The translations under genes were made by a program, and so were the position numbers. This document shows positions 41,343 through 49,592 of a DNA stretch of 64,000 nucleotides, piece after piece; positions within the stretch are counted from its first letter, which is position 1, and each line of letters starts with the position of its first letter. This DNA comes from Paenibacillus pabuli NBRC 13638. Its GTDB lineage: Bacteria > Bacillota > Bacilli > Paenibacillales > Paenibacillaceae. The notes under the pieces are model-generated. The model was not told the origin of the DNA. It saw nothing but the letters and a program-made list of their open reading frames with translations, and did not search any database. The stretch is taken from contig NZ_BCNM01000002.1 in the NCBI RefSeq assembly GCF_001514495.1, positions 248,001-312,000 of the forward strand, read 5' to 3'.

Positions 41343-42125
41343 TTAGCCTCTGCCCCGCACTCGCTCTGTTTGGATTACCTCAAATAACTGCTCCAAATCC
41401 GTATGAAGTTCCGGCTGTTCCTTAATGAGCAGGCTTATGTATTCCGACCCACATTCATAGAAAACAAGACGATTAAACGGGGCTGAATCCCCCATATGAT
41501 TGATTTCGAGTCCCCATTGCTCCCGAATCCGATTCTCCATATATCTCGCGTACCCTTCGTTCCACTCCAGCCAGTTGAAGTACTCCCCTTGTTCTTCACT
41601 CAAAGAACTAAACAGGGCTACTCTCGCCTCTTTCACTTGTAAGAGATCCCCGCTCTTCAAGGCTGACAACAACGAAGTAATTCGCTGGACAACCATCTCA
41701 TGGTCATAAGGAAACTCATAATCCAGTTCCCATGTGACACGTTTGATTTGCTCCATCCGGCGTTTGATCTCAAGACGTTCACTAATATGGCTATATTGTT
41801 CATATACGTAACAATGGACAAACTCATGAAAGAGGTAGACTTTCTGCTCGAAATTTTGGAATGCTGCATCCGTCACCACTGCGCATATCCGTTCATCCAT
41901 GTGATGTACCGGGAACGCTGCAAGGCACTCATCGGGAATGTTCAGGTCATCCGGGACGGTTTTTACCCACTCATATTGCTCCGTCTTGGACGAATAATCA
42001 TAGATATATAACAAAGATTCAAATGCTACAACCACGGGATAATGCTCTGCGAATAAGGGATGTATACTGACCAAATCCTTTTGTAGCACCTGCAATTCGT
42101 TGATTTGCTCTAAAAAAGTATCCAT
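41343..42125 (-). CDS. Putative zincin metallopeptidase
   Basis: A 260-residue soluble protein without a recognised family name. Residues near 100 read Y-L-F-H-E-F-V-H-C-Y, a perfect H-E-x-x-H zinc site. About 90 residues later comes W-N-E-G-Y-A-R-Y-M-E, whose N-E-G-x-A-x-x-x-E pattern is that of the third zinc ligand in gluzincins. AGAGAGGG precedes the ATG. It is probably an intracellular peptidase or a degenerate relative; the substrate is unknown. Confidence 0.65.
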   Translation of the reverse strand: MDTFLEQINELQVLQKDLVSIHPLFAEHYPVVVAFESLLYIYDYSSKTEQYEWVKTVPDDLNIPDECLAAFPVHHMDERICAVVTDAAFQNFEQKVYLFHEFVHCYVYEQYSHISERLEIKRRMEQIKRVTWELDYEFPYDHEMVVQRITSLLSALKSGDLLQVKEARVALFSSLSEEQGEYFNWLEWNEGYARYMENRIREQWGLEINHMGDSAPFNRLVFYECGSEYISLLIKEQPELHTDLEQLFEVIQTERVRGRG

Positions 42126-42234
42126 GTCATTTACCCTCTCTTTAGTTGAATGATGAGTTAATCATAACAATAGAGCAACAATAAAACACTGAGAGAAAAA
42201 TGATAATTCTATTGTTGAGGGATATTTCTACAGC

Positions 42235-42390
42235 TTAGAACCGTTCTCCTCGTTTCTCATATAGATAAATGTCCAACGCCTGAATCCCGCGTTTAGCAAG
42301 TTTGATAAATAAAATGAGGGCATATACACCCAAACCGAATAACACCAAGTTAAATAAAACTGCGAATGTTGAAATGAATGAAAAGCTCAT
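42235..42390 (-). CDS. Small membrane protein (51 aa)
   Basis: ATG at 42390 is preceded by AGGAGG with seven bases between. The 51-residue product is one long membrane helix (about 4-31, V-L-F-N-L-V-L-F-G-L-G-V-Y-A-L-I-L-F-I) followed by a positively charged tail (K-L-A-K-R-G-I, then Y-E-K-R-G-E-R-F). The rest of the 42126-42614 interval is AT-rich and holds only the terminator at its right end. Function unknown. Confidence 0.65.
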   Translation of the reverse strand: MSFSFISTFAVLFNLVLFGLGVYALILFIKLAKRGIQALDIYLYEKRGERF

Positions 42391-42563
42391 CACAATTCCT
42401 CCTTTTTTATCAACGTACTGAATTCATAATTCATATGATCATCATGATTTATAAATAGTTCAACTTATTAATTCACCAACCTATTTTAGCATATTTTACC
42501 TCCCTTTACTTTCTTCAATCAAATTCCTCATTCTTGATAGAGTGAATTCTAATCATTAAAATC

Positions 42564-42600
42564 AAAAAATCTTCCCCCGAACATCCGGCTGGAAGACTTT
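42564..42600 (-). terminator. Terminator after the HIT gene
   Basis: On the minus strand AGTCTTCC ... GGAAGATTTTTT forms a stem around an 11-14 base loop with a six-T tail, just after the stop at 42615. It marks the end of the long co-directional run. Confidence 0.78.
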
Positions 42601-42614
42601 ACTTAAGACTGATT

Positions 42615-42947
42615 CTATTGGATACGTTCACCACTTACCACATGCCAGTGTTGATGCTTTGAATCCTGGTAAGTGCCCAGGTTAGTTACGATTTTCGAAG
42701 ACCCGGTATGGGCAACCATGTCCGCAGCAATCTTTTTGATGACGCGCATGATCTCCAGTAGCAGTTCATCATTATTCTCTTCTTCTTGTGAAATGAACGA
42801 TTGGATATGGATCTTTGGAATAATAACGATATGATGTTTGTAGTATGGTCGGGTATGATGGTAAGCCAGCACCTTGTCTGTTTCCATGACGATATTTACT
42901 TTGGTATTACCATTAAGCACTTCATCACAATAAAAATCCTTTGTCAT
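42615..42947 (-). CDS. HIT family protein
   Basis: A 110-residue histidine-triad protein. The active site reads H-Q-H-W-H-V-V near the C-terminus, matching H-x-H-x-H-x-x, and the N-terminal half has the usual V-L-A-Y-H-H-T-R-P and H-H-I-V-I-I-P-K strands. HIT enzymes hydrolyse nucleoside phosphoramidates or adenylated substrates. Last gene of the operon, 20 bases after a Nudix gene. Confidence 0.9.
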   Translation of the reverse strand: MTKDFYCDEVLNGNTKVNIVMETDKVLAYHHTRPYYKHHIVIIPKIHIQSFISQEEENNDELLLEIMRVIKKIAADMVAHTGSSKIVTNLGTYQDSKHQHWHVVSGERIQ

Positions 42948-42967
42948 ATACGACCTCTTTTCACTAC

Positions 42968-43417
42968 TTAGTTAATATATCCCGCCTTTTTCAGCACATA
43001 TTCCGTGAACGGATTAATCTCTGGGATTGGCATGCTCAGATCAAAATAACGCAGTTCCAGTCCTTCATCATCCATGACGATTGGTTCACCTTGAATTTCA
43101 GTAGCTTCATAGACAGCCATGACATTATATACTTCATCTCCATGAGGATACTTGTAATACATATCCTGACCTGAGAAAACGGCAATGAGTTTATACGCAC
43201 CCGCTATCAATCCAGCTTCCTCATATAATTCACGGGCAGCAGCTTCTTCCAAAGATTCTCCCGGTTCCAATGATCCGCCAAGGGTCCCCCAATCCAGACT
43301 ATCTGTCCGTCTTTGCAATAGCAGATGGCCCTGCTCATTGAAGACCAACACACATGAACCAGCCATGATCAGAGGGCGCGTCCCCACCAGCTTCCTCAAC
43401 TCCATGATATATCCCAT
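42968..43417 (-). CDS. Nudix hydrolase
   Basis: A 149-residue enzyme starting at 43417 (seven bases after GGGAG). Textbook Nudix box: G-S-L-E-P-G-E ... R-E-L-Y-E-E-A-G-L near 45-68. N-terminal M-A-G-S-C-V-L-V and L-L-L-Q-R-R-T-D are typical of ADP-ribose/ mutT-like enzymes in Bacillales. Lies between HD and HIT genes, all acting on nucleotides. Confidence 0.9.
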   Translation of the reverse strand: MGYIMELRKLVGTRPLIMAGSCVLVFNEQGHLLLQRRTDSLDWGTLGGSLEPGESLEEAAARELYEEAGLIAGAYKLIAVFSGQDMYYKYPHGDEVYNVMAVYEATEIQGEPIVMDDEGLELRYFDLSMPIPEINPFTEYVLKKAGYIN

Positions 43418-43460
43418 AAAGATTCTCCCCCGTCTGTAATCAGATAAGTTCAACGTGTCT

Positions 43461-44063
43461 CTAAGACTTGGATTCGGTCAAGATTCCCTTGTCTACGGAA
43501 TTTTGGATAATCTGCTGTGCGTACGTCCACAATGTTTCGGAACCGTTCTTAATCTCACGATTTCTATTTAACACCTGTTCACTCGTAATATTGTATTTCT
43601 GCCACGTATCTCCCTCATTCTGATGATTGTGAATCAACGGCTGCAAACGATCCATCGAAGAGGCAAACTGTGCTTCATGGGTCTCCTTTGCCTCGAACTC
43701 CAGCCACAGGTTCAACAATTCCTTGGCCTGTTCTTCAGGCAATATCCCGAACAACCGATGCGCTGCCTTGATCTCGCGATCGTATTTATCCGTATACCCT
43801 ACGGTATCGTAGGCAAATGTATCTCCGGCATCGATCTCAACGAGGTCATGAACGAGAAGCATCTTAATGACTTTGAGAATATCCACCTCCTTGTTGGAGT
43901 GACTCTGCAAAATCAAGGCCATCATCGCCAGATGCCAGGAATGCTCCGCATCATTTTCGAGTCTGTCGCCATGGATGATTCTCGTTTTTCGTTCAATGGT
44001 TTTCAGTTTATCAATCTCAATCAAAAATTGAATCTGCTCCTGTAGTGATTCGTTCACGATCAT
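43461..44063 (-). CDS. HD-domain phosphohydrolase (YfbR-like)
   Basis: A 200-residue HD hydrolase. The metal site is complete: H in A-E-H-S-W-H near 41, the H-D pair in L-L-V-H-D-L-V-E near 73 and D in S-S-M-D-R-L near 137. Sequence and size are like the 5'-deoxynucleotidase YfbR group. GGAGG is four bases before the ATG and ten before a GTG at codon 3, so the start is slightly uncertain. Confidence 0.88.
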   Translation of the reverse strand: MIVNESLQEQIQFLIEIDKLKTIERKTRIIHGDRLENDAEHSWHLAMMALILQSHSNKEVDILKVIKMLLVHDLVEIDAGDTFAYDTVGYTDKYDREIKAAHRLFGILPEEQAKELLNLWLEFEAKETHEAQFASSMDRLQPLIHNHQNEGDTWQKYNITSEQVLNRNREIKNGSETLWTYAQQIIQNSVDKGILTESKS

Positions 44064-44090
44064 TCTCCCTCCAGTACTTTTCCGAATCCA

Positions 44091-44942
44091 TCAAACGAGA
44101 TTGTACCAGTAAACTCTGTAATTAAAGTTCAGCGACATACCCGCACCCTCTGCCAAACGAATTGAACCTGCATTATCTGGGGAACAGTCCCAATACGGAT
44201 GAATACCTTTAATCCTGCATTCTTCTACAAATGCTCGCGCTACCCGTGCACCGTAATTCCTTCTCTTGTAGGCTTCGATAGTTTCAATATCAATGGCATG
44301 CCACTGATCTGATATAAACGCCGAAAAGCAAACACTCGCGATATCCTCGCCGTGTATTGCAATGTATCCAAAGCCATGTTCCAAGAACTCATCCATGTTA
44401 TCCCAAAAGCGTGAGACTTTGTCCTTCAGAAAAGATAGATTGTTGAACTTCCCAGCTTTCAGTAATGCCTCGTCTAATTTGAGAAGCCTGACAACCTCAT
44501 TCTGAGAAGCATACCCTTCATGAATACCCGGATGACTTAGATGTTCAGTCATACCTTGGTCTGAATCCAATGTGAATACATGCTGAATATCGCTATGGAG
44601 CTCTTTATTCGCTGCCATATGATGAAGCACATCTTCCCAGCTTTCATCCGCCACACCCACCTCGACTGTATGGATATTTAATCTTAATAATTCAGGTTCT
44701 ATATGTTCTTTCATGAACTCTTCCAATTCATTCAGAAAAGGTTCACTTCGGGCGTCTCCGATCAACTGAAAACCGTTTTGTCCCTTCACCCAAATTAAAG
44801 CTGCTGTGATATTCGTTGCGTCATCAACGTAGATTCGGCCTGGATTCAGCCCGGATGCGACAGCTTTCACCTCAAGATTGCTGATTAAGTCCGTAATGTG
44901 CCTCACCTTATAGAATTCATGCTTGTTAAGCTCGCTAATCAT
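44091..44942 (-). CDS. ZmaR-like GNAT acetyltransferase
   Basis: A 283-residue, two-part GNAT protein. The N-terminal 130 residues form a separate domain (Y-V-D-D-A-T-N-I-T-A-A-L-I-W-V-K near 40), and the C-terminal half has the catalytic fold with Y-K-R-R-N-Y-G-A-R-V-A near 228 and W-D-C-S-P-D-N-A-G-S-I-R-L-A near 254. This long layout is that of the family containing ZmaR, which acetylates zwittermicin A. The ATG shares one base with the IMPase stop (TAATG). Confidence 0.8.
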   Translation of the reverse strand: MISELNKHEFYKVRHITDLISNLEVKAVASGLNPGRIYVDDATNITAALIWVKGQNGFQLIGDARSEPFLNELEEFMKEHIEPELLRLNIHTVEVGVADESWEDVLHHMAANKELHSDIQHVFTLDSDQGMTEHLSHPGIHEGYASQNEVVRLLKLDEALLKAGKFNNLSFLKDKVSRFWDNMDEFLEHGFGYIAIHGEDIASVCFSAFISDQWHAIDIETIEAYKRRNYGARVARAFVEECRIKGIHPYWDCSPDNAGSIRLAEGAGMSLNFNYRVYWYNLV

Positions 44943-45745
44943 TAGTTCATTCCCTCCCGAACGACACTCAGGAAATACTCACGATGATCCGGATGACAGG
45001 CAATCAGATATGGCTCTGAATTCATGCCTTCAAAGGGATTACCTTCAAAATCCATAACGATAGCACCTGCCTCCTTCACCATTAATATGCCTGAATACAG
45101 ATCGTCTCCTTCCGAATTGTAGAGCACAATGCCGTCAATATCTCCCTTAGCTAACATGCACCACTGTAAAGTTGGAGCCCATAATCGCATCATTCGTTTG
45201 AAGCGAACATCCAGATGTTGACGCAGTCGTACAGCCTTCTTCTCATTTTGCACCTGATGCCCCTGAATCCAGCCAATGGTGCCTTTATGAATCTGCTCTT
45301 TCTTTTGGACTTTCATGGGGTTCAGATTACAACTTGCCCCATTCCCGCGTGATGCCACAAACAAACGATCCACCAGAGGTTCGTAAATAACCCCGAGAAC
45401 AGGTTCTGAACGATACATTAATGTAATGGAAACGGAAAATATCGGTAGACCAATGGCAAAGTTGTTTGTTCCGTCCAACGGATCAATCATCCACAGCCAG
45501 TCACTCTTCTGCCCGTTATGCCCCCGCTCTTCACTATGGATCTCATGATCGGGAAAACGAATGCTAATTTCATCACATATCATCCGCTCTGCTTCATGAT
45601 CCACTTCAGTAACTACGTCGCCATAGACGCCCTTCTCCTCTGCGCAGGTGATCTGATCAAAATGATCTTGGGCAACTTTTCCGGCTCTTCGAATGACTCT
45701 CTCGGCAATCTCTTGGGCTAAATGAATGGTTTGTTCGATGACCAT
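44942..45745 (-). CDS. Inositol monophosphatase family protein
   Basis: A 267-residue magnesium-dependent phosphatase. Motif A W-M-I-D-P-L-D-G-T-N-N-F near 85 and the upstream glutamate pair in S-E-E-R near 70 are intact. The second motif, normally W-D-x-A-A-G, reads G-D-D-L-Y-S-G, a clear departure near residue 215. A GTG at 45748 is an alternative start; GGAG lies unusually close. Substrate may be a sugar phosphate or 3'-phosphoadenosine phosphate rather than inositol phosphate. Confidence 0.88.
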   Translation of the reverse strand: MVIEQTIHLAQEIAERVIRRAGKVAQDHFDQITCAEEKGVYGDVVTEVDHEAERMICDEISIRFPDHEIHSEERGHNGQKSDWLWMIDPLDGTNNFAIGLPIFSVSITLMYRSEPVLGVIYEPLVDRLFVASRGNGASCNLNPMKVQKKEQIHKGTIGWIQGHQVQNEKKAVRLRQHLDVRFKRMMRLWAPTLQWCMLAKGDIDGIVLYNSEGDDLYSGILMVKEAGAIVMDFEGNPFEGMNSEPYLIACHPDHREYFLSVVREGMN

Positions 45746-45803
45746 CACTCCGTTCGGTACTTGATCCGTATTTTCCTTTTTCTATTGTCACTAAAGCTCT
45801 CCT

Positions 45804-46259
45804 TTATATGCAAATTTCATAGATCCGAGTCTCTTCATCATCAAGCAAATATCCTTTACCGATATACGCCCAGTTATTTTTTTCATAATAGTCCGTCAAA
45901 TCCGTACATAAATACAGCTTGTCGTAGCCCTTCGCCTTCACCTCATTAATCGCATGATTCTGTAGTTGCCCACCCAGGTTCTGGCCCCGGTATTCGGAAT
46001 CAACATGAAGGCACGCAAACCACGGAAATAGATCCTGCCGGCTATTCAAATCACTTCGTAACAGAGCATATCCTCCAACAATCCTGTCTCCATCCAACAG
46101 TACATAAAATCGGGGCACATCACTCTCGGTTTCCACGGAACGCTCTATGCAATCCCGGTAAAAATGATAGCTCGATTCCGAACCCCACTGCTTCCAAAAA
46201 TAGTGTACAGCTGCCTGAAGCATGTCCGGCTTTTGCCGAATATCCACAATCTCAACCAT
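45804..46259 (-). CDS. GNAT family N-acetyltransferase
   Basis: A 151-residue GNAT enzyme; ATG 46259 lies nine bases after GGAGG. The loop is Y-R-G-Q-N-L-G-G-Q near residue 93, slightly diverged from Q/R-x-x-G-x-G/A. It is preceded by F-A-C-L-H-V-D. Such enzymes often protect against toxic amines. Gaps of 58 and 91 bases join it to the flanking genes of the long run. Confidence 0.86.
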   Translation of the reverse strand: MVEIVDIRQKPDMLQAAVHYFWKQWGSESSYHFYRDCIERSVETESDVPRFYVLLDGDRIVGGYALLRSDLNSRQDLFPWFACLHVDSEYRGQNLGGQLQNHAINEVKAKGYDKLYLCTDLTDYYEKNNWAYIGKGYLLDDEETRIYEICI

Positions 46260-46350
46260 CACGATCTACCTCCTTGTCATGTTCCAATCAGTTCCAAATC
46301 TTCTGTAGTTGTGATCATTCATGTTGTCCCTTTAAGTTCTAGTCCACGCC

Positions 46351-47112
46351 TTATTCCGCCAAGACTTTTATTTCGTTTAACATGTATTTTGCATAATCCA
46401 GAAGTAAATCATCACTTAGATTCACGCTTTCCAGCTCTCCGTTATATTTTGCTAGACATTGAGAGATGACTTCCTTGTATTTCGGCAAAATATGAATAAG
46501 TGCCCACTCGCCTGCTTCTCGCTTGGAGTATATTACCGAATCTTTCACATACATTAGAACCCGTGATAGGTTCAAAACATAGTAGACAGGATTTTCCGTT
46601 ATTTCTTCCATAGCTGAACCAACGTCAGATGTAATAGAGGCCAACATATATTCTCGTTTTACGGGCTGGAATAACTCCTTAATAGGTTTGCCGACAAGCA
46701 CAATTCCACGGTCATAAATAACGGCCAGATGTGCCACCAGATCTGGGTCTTCGTATCCACCACATAGATATTGATCATCATCTCTATACTTTTCCCGGTG
46801 ATACGCGGAGTAATGAAATTCAAATGGAGTCGGAAACGTCAGTCTAGCAACCGTAGACTCCAAAACAATACTAAGTTCAAACCCTGTGACCATGTGCATG
46901 TCATCTTCGATGTGCATCAACCTCTTCGCAATTCTTCGATAGGTATCCGCAGACAGCTGCTCCCGGCAGACGACCAGGATATCGATATCGCTTTGATTAG
47001 GAAGGAAGCACCCCATAGCCATGGACCCGTGCAAATAAATCCCCACCAGGGAATCCGAACATTCTTCTTTTAACAAATGAGTAACTGTATGTAACACCGC
47101 TTGTTCATCCAC
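46351..47112 (-). CDS. Aminoglycoside-adenylyltransferase-like nucleotidyltransferase
   Basis: A 253-residue protein starting with GTG nine bases after AAGGAG. The polymerase-beta-like site is G-S-M-A-M-G ... S-D-I-D-I-L-V near 29-47, giving the metal-binding aspartates. The C-terminal helical part has Y-Y-V-L-N-L-S-R-V-L-M-Y and S-K-R-E-A-G-E-W-A-L, characteristic of the ANT(3'')/ANT(9) (AadA-like, DUF4111) family that adenylates spectinomycin or streptomycin. As a chromosomal member, its real substrate is uncertain. Confidence 0.85.
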   Translation of the reverse strand: MDEQAVLHTVTHLLKEECSDSLVGIYLHGSMAMGCFLPNQSDIDILVVCREQLSADTYRRIAKRLMHIEDDMHMVTGFELSIVLESTVARLTFPTPFEFHYSAYHREKYRDDDQYLCGGYEDPDLVAHLAVIYDRGIVLVGKPIKELFQPVKREYMLASITSDVGSAMEEITENPVYYVLNLSRVLMYVKDSVIYSKREAGEWALIHILPKYKEVISQCLAKYNGELESVNLSDDLLLDYAKYMLNEIKVLAE

Positions 47113-47138
47113 CTAAATCCGCTCCTTCATTTACATGA

Positions 47139-48032
47139 TTACGTATCCAATTGCACCTTCATCTCTCCCACAAAAACAGCCGTTCCTCGTATTCTGACAT
47201 CCATGTCCTGTCCACTTCTGACCACACTGACATGAACTTTCCCATCTCTGCCAATCTCATGCCCTTGCTCCACAACAAAATGAGCCTGATCCATCTCAGA
47301 ATTCATATACTCCAAATAGTAGGCACCCATCACACCGGATGCTGTTCCCGTAACCGGATCTTCTGTAGTACCCGAAAAGGGCGAGGAAAAATGTCTGGCA
47401 TGCATTAAAGCATCTGAATCACGGGTTTCCAGAGTAAATGGATGCAGGGATGATTTGGGATTTCCAACTAATATCTCAGGAAATAGGGAAGAGTTCGGTT
47501 TCATTTGTTGGAAAGAGATCCGTTGGCGAATCGGTATTAACAACGTCCAGGTGCCCGTACTTCCATAGACGATGGGTGTGGATAGATCAATATCATCCAT
47601 CGTTAAATTTATGGAATTGGCCAGCTTCTCTATGTCACCTTGGAATGGCAGGAAACGGGGATGATCCTGCTTCATCTCGATGTGGATCGTATCGCCATCC
47701 TGCTGGAACTGAATCGGCAATATGCCTACATTAGTCTCGATGGTAATCGACTGTTTATCCTCCAGAAGCCCTTTCGTCCTTAAACCATACATGGATGCCA
47801 TAGTGGCATGCCCACACAGATTAATCTCATGACCCGGTGTGAAATATCGTAACCTAACGTCTGCAACTTCGGAACTCATCACGAAGACCGTTTCATTAAA
47901 GCCAACTTTATGCGCAATCTGCTGCATCACTTCTTCACTGATCGAATCGGCATGAAAGACGACTCCGGCCGGATTTCCTTTACCGGGAACGGTCGAAAAA
48001 GCGTCATAATGATACACCGTGATTTCACTCAT
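47139..48032 (-). CDS. PhzF-family isomerase/epimerase-like protein
   Basis: A 297-residue protein of the PhzF/DapF fold. Start 48032 follows AAGGTGG and overlaps the preceding stop as ATGA. Motifs: G-K-G-N-P-A-G-V-V near 15, G-F-N-E-T-V-F near 45 with the catalytic glutamate, P-G-H-E-I-N-L-C-G-H-A-T near 66 and T-E-D-P-V-T-G-T-A near 215. Family members isomerise small amphipathic metabolites (phenazine precursors in PhzF); most, as here, have no assigned substrate. Confidence 0.9.
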   Translation of the reverse strand: MSEITVYHYDAFSTVPGKGNPAGVVFHADSISEEVMQQIAHKVGFNETVFVMSSEVADVRLRYFTPGHEINLCGHATMASMYGLRTKGLLEDKQSITIETNVGILPIQFQQDGDTIHIEMKQDHPRFLPFQGDIEKLANSINLTMDDIDLSTPIVYGSTGTWTLLIPIRQRISFQQMKPNSSLFPEILVGNPKSSLHPFTLETRDSDALMHARHFSSPFSGTTEDPVTGTASGVMGAYYLEYMNSEMDQAHFVVEQGHEIGRDGKVHVSVVRSGQDMDVRIRGTAVFVGEMKVQLDT

Positions 48033-48628
48033 TGTAGACCCACCTTCCACTTAACAAGACCAACTTGGTCATCTGAATTTCTCCCTCTTCGTTCACTAAA
48101 CTCTTGTTCTAAAATGGAGAAGAAATATTGATCCGTCCATTGATTGTTCCACCAAAGTTCTTTCTTGAACACGGCTTCCCGTGTCATACCCACATGCTGC
48201 ATCAGCGCAGCCGATCTGACATTCTGAGCATTACACATACCTACCACTTTATGGGCGTGTAACCCGTTGAATGCAAATTCTAATAAAAGACTCGTAGCCT
48301 CACTTCCGTAGCCAAACCCTACATAGTTCGGAAGCAGCGCGAATCCGAGCTCCCAGCTTTTTCTATGATCCACATAGCTCCACATTTGGATAAGACCAAT
48401 TGGTTCACCTTCTGGATCTTCCAAACGACGAATAATGAAATCATAGGCATACGGTTTTTCATCCGTAGTGAAAAAATGACTACGATATTTATCACGAACT
48501 TTCTCCGTATCCGTTTCAACAGTCTCCTCAAAACTCCATATACCCACATCACATTCAAGTTTGCTTATAAAGTCGAGATCCTGTTCTGTGACAGGTGTTA
48601 TTCTTACCTTCTGTCCCACGAACTCCAT
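48029..48628 (-). CDS. GNAT family N-acetyltransferase (RimJ-like)
   Basis: A 199-residue acetyltransferase of the RimJ/RimL type. Visible are W-E-L-G-F-A-L-L-P near 92, the loop G-F-G-Y-G-S-E-A near 103, and N-A-Q-N-V-R-S-A-A-L-M-Q-H-V-G-M near 132. The C-terminal tail of 25 residues (E-R-R-G-R-N-S onwards) is longer than usual and basic. It shares ATGA with phzF-like, so both are translated together. Confidence 0.87.
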   Translation of the reverse strand: MEFVGQKVRITPVTEQDLDFISKLECDVGIWSFEETVETDTEKVRDKYRSHFFTTDEKPYAYDFIIRRLEDPEGEPIGLIQMWSYVDHRKSWELGFALLPNYVGFGYGSEATSLLLEFAFNGLHAHKVVGMCNAQNVRSAALMQHVGMTREAVFKKELWWNNQWTDQYFFSILEQEFSERRGRNSDDQVGLVKWKVGLQ

Positions 48629-48673
48629 TTCAATTTATCTCCTTTTTTTGTTTATGCCGTCGTTTCCATAGGA

Positions 48674-49051
48674 CTATTGCATCTGCCCATTAATATATCT
48701 TCTATGACTTGAAGATGCATCTTGAGCCCACAGTTCCAACTCGATTCTACTAACTAAAAATTGATCTTGAACCTTGATGAAAGGAAACATTTTTCCTTCA
48801 AAGAAACCCGATGCCGAGAAACTTCCTTGTTCGGCCTTAATAATGTCCATCACCTGTTCTTTAGTCATACTTAGATACTCCGCCGTTTCTTGGATCGTCA
48901 TTAATGTTTTATTATTGTTCGGCACATCCTGTTCCACTGCCTGAGCCGACTCACTAGCTCTCCCCTGATTCGATAGCAACAGGCAACCAACTATGAACGA
49001 TATTCCCAAAATGACACTGGCTAGTAAAATGGAGATCGGAATGGATTTCAT
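48674..49051 (-). CDS. Membrane-anchored protein with a helix-turn-helix-like domain
   Basis: A 125-residue protein from ATG 49051, which overlaps the deaminase stop as ATGA. Residues 4-24 form one membrane helix (I-S-I-L-L-A-S-V-I-L-G-I-S-F-I-V-G). After a short linker comes T-I-Q-E-T-A-E-Y-L-S-M-T-K-E-Q-V, which looks like an excisionase/MerR-type winged helix, followed by an F-I-K-V-Q-D strand and a final helix (R-I-E-L-E-L-W). If the N-terminus is inside, the domain would face out, so it may not bind DNA. Confidence 0.68.
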   Translation of the reverse strand: MKSIPISILLASVILGISFIVGCLLLSNQGRASESAQAVEQDVPNNNKTLMTIQETAEYLSMTKEQVMDIIKAEQGSFSASGFFEGKMFPFIKVQDQFLVSRIELELWAQDASSSHRRYINGQMQ

Positions 49052-49560
49052 TGTTTGGGAGTCTCCCACTCTGTATTAAGCAAACCTCTACCAATATTCC
49101 ATTGGGCAAGCAATGCTCGCTGTCTATTTTCCAAATCAAGATATGGTGCTGCAACACAGGAAAGTGTGTCGAACAGATGGATAAAATGAGGGCCCTCCTT
49201 AAAACGTCTAAGCCCGCCATAACCTTCATCATCCGCTGCCCATACGATCTTTTTGATCCCCGACATTAATATGGTGCATGAACACATGGGACAAGGTTCA
49301 CAGGTGGTGTAGAGGGTCAGGTCATTCTTCGTGTATCGCTTCTTACTTACATCTAGCAAATGTTGCCCTGCCTGACGAATAGCATCGACTTCAGCATGTG
49401 CAGTGGGATCACATTCGGAGAAGACTCGGTTTCTTCCTTTACTCACGACATCCCCATCCGCATCCACAATTATCGCTCCAATCGGATAGGTTCCTTCTAT
49501 TAGCGCCTGATCTGCCTCTTTCAGAGCCAAAACTAAATATTCATAGTCCGATAATCTCAC
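49048..49560 (-). CDS. Nucleoside deaminase (cytidine/guanine deaminase family)
   Basis: A 170-residue zinc deaminase starting with GTG seven bases after GGGGG. The active site is intact: H-A-E-V-D near 55 with the catalytic glutamate, and T-C-E-P-C-P-M-C near 87 with the two zinc cysteines. It resembles TadA/guanine deaminase-type enzymes, but has a longer C-terminus than tRNA deaminases and lacks their context. Substrate is probably a free base or nucleoside. Confidence 0.88.
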   Translation of the reverse strand: MRLSDYEYLVLALKEADQALIEGTYPIGAIIVDADGDVVSKGRNRVFSECDPTAHAEVDAIRQAGQHLLDVSKKRYTKNDLTLYTTCEPCPMCSCTILMSGIKKIVWAADDEGYGGLRRFKEGPHFIHLFDTLSCVAAPYLDLENRQRALLAQWNIGRGLLNTEWETPKQ

Positions 49561-49592
49561 GGAAAAACCCCCTTCGTGTAGATAATGACCGA

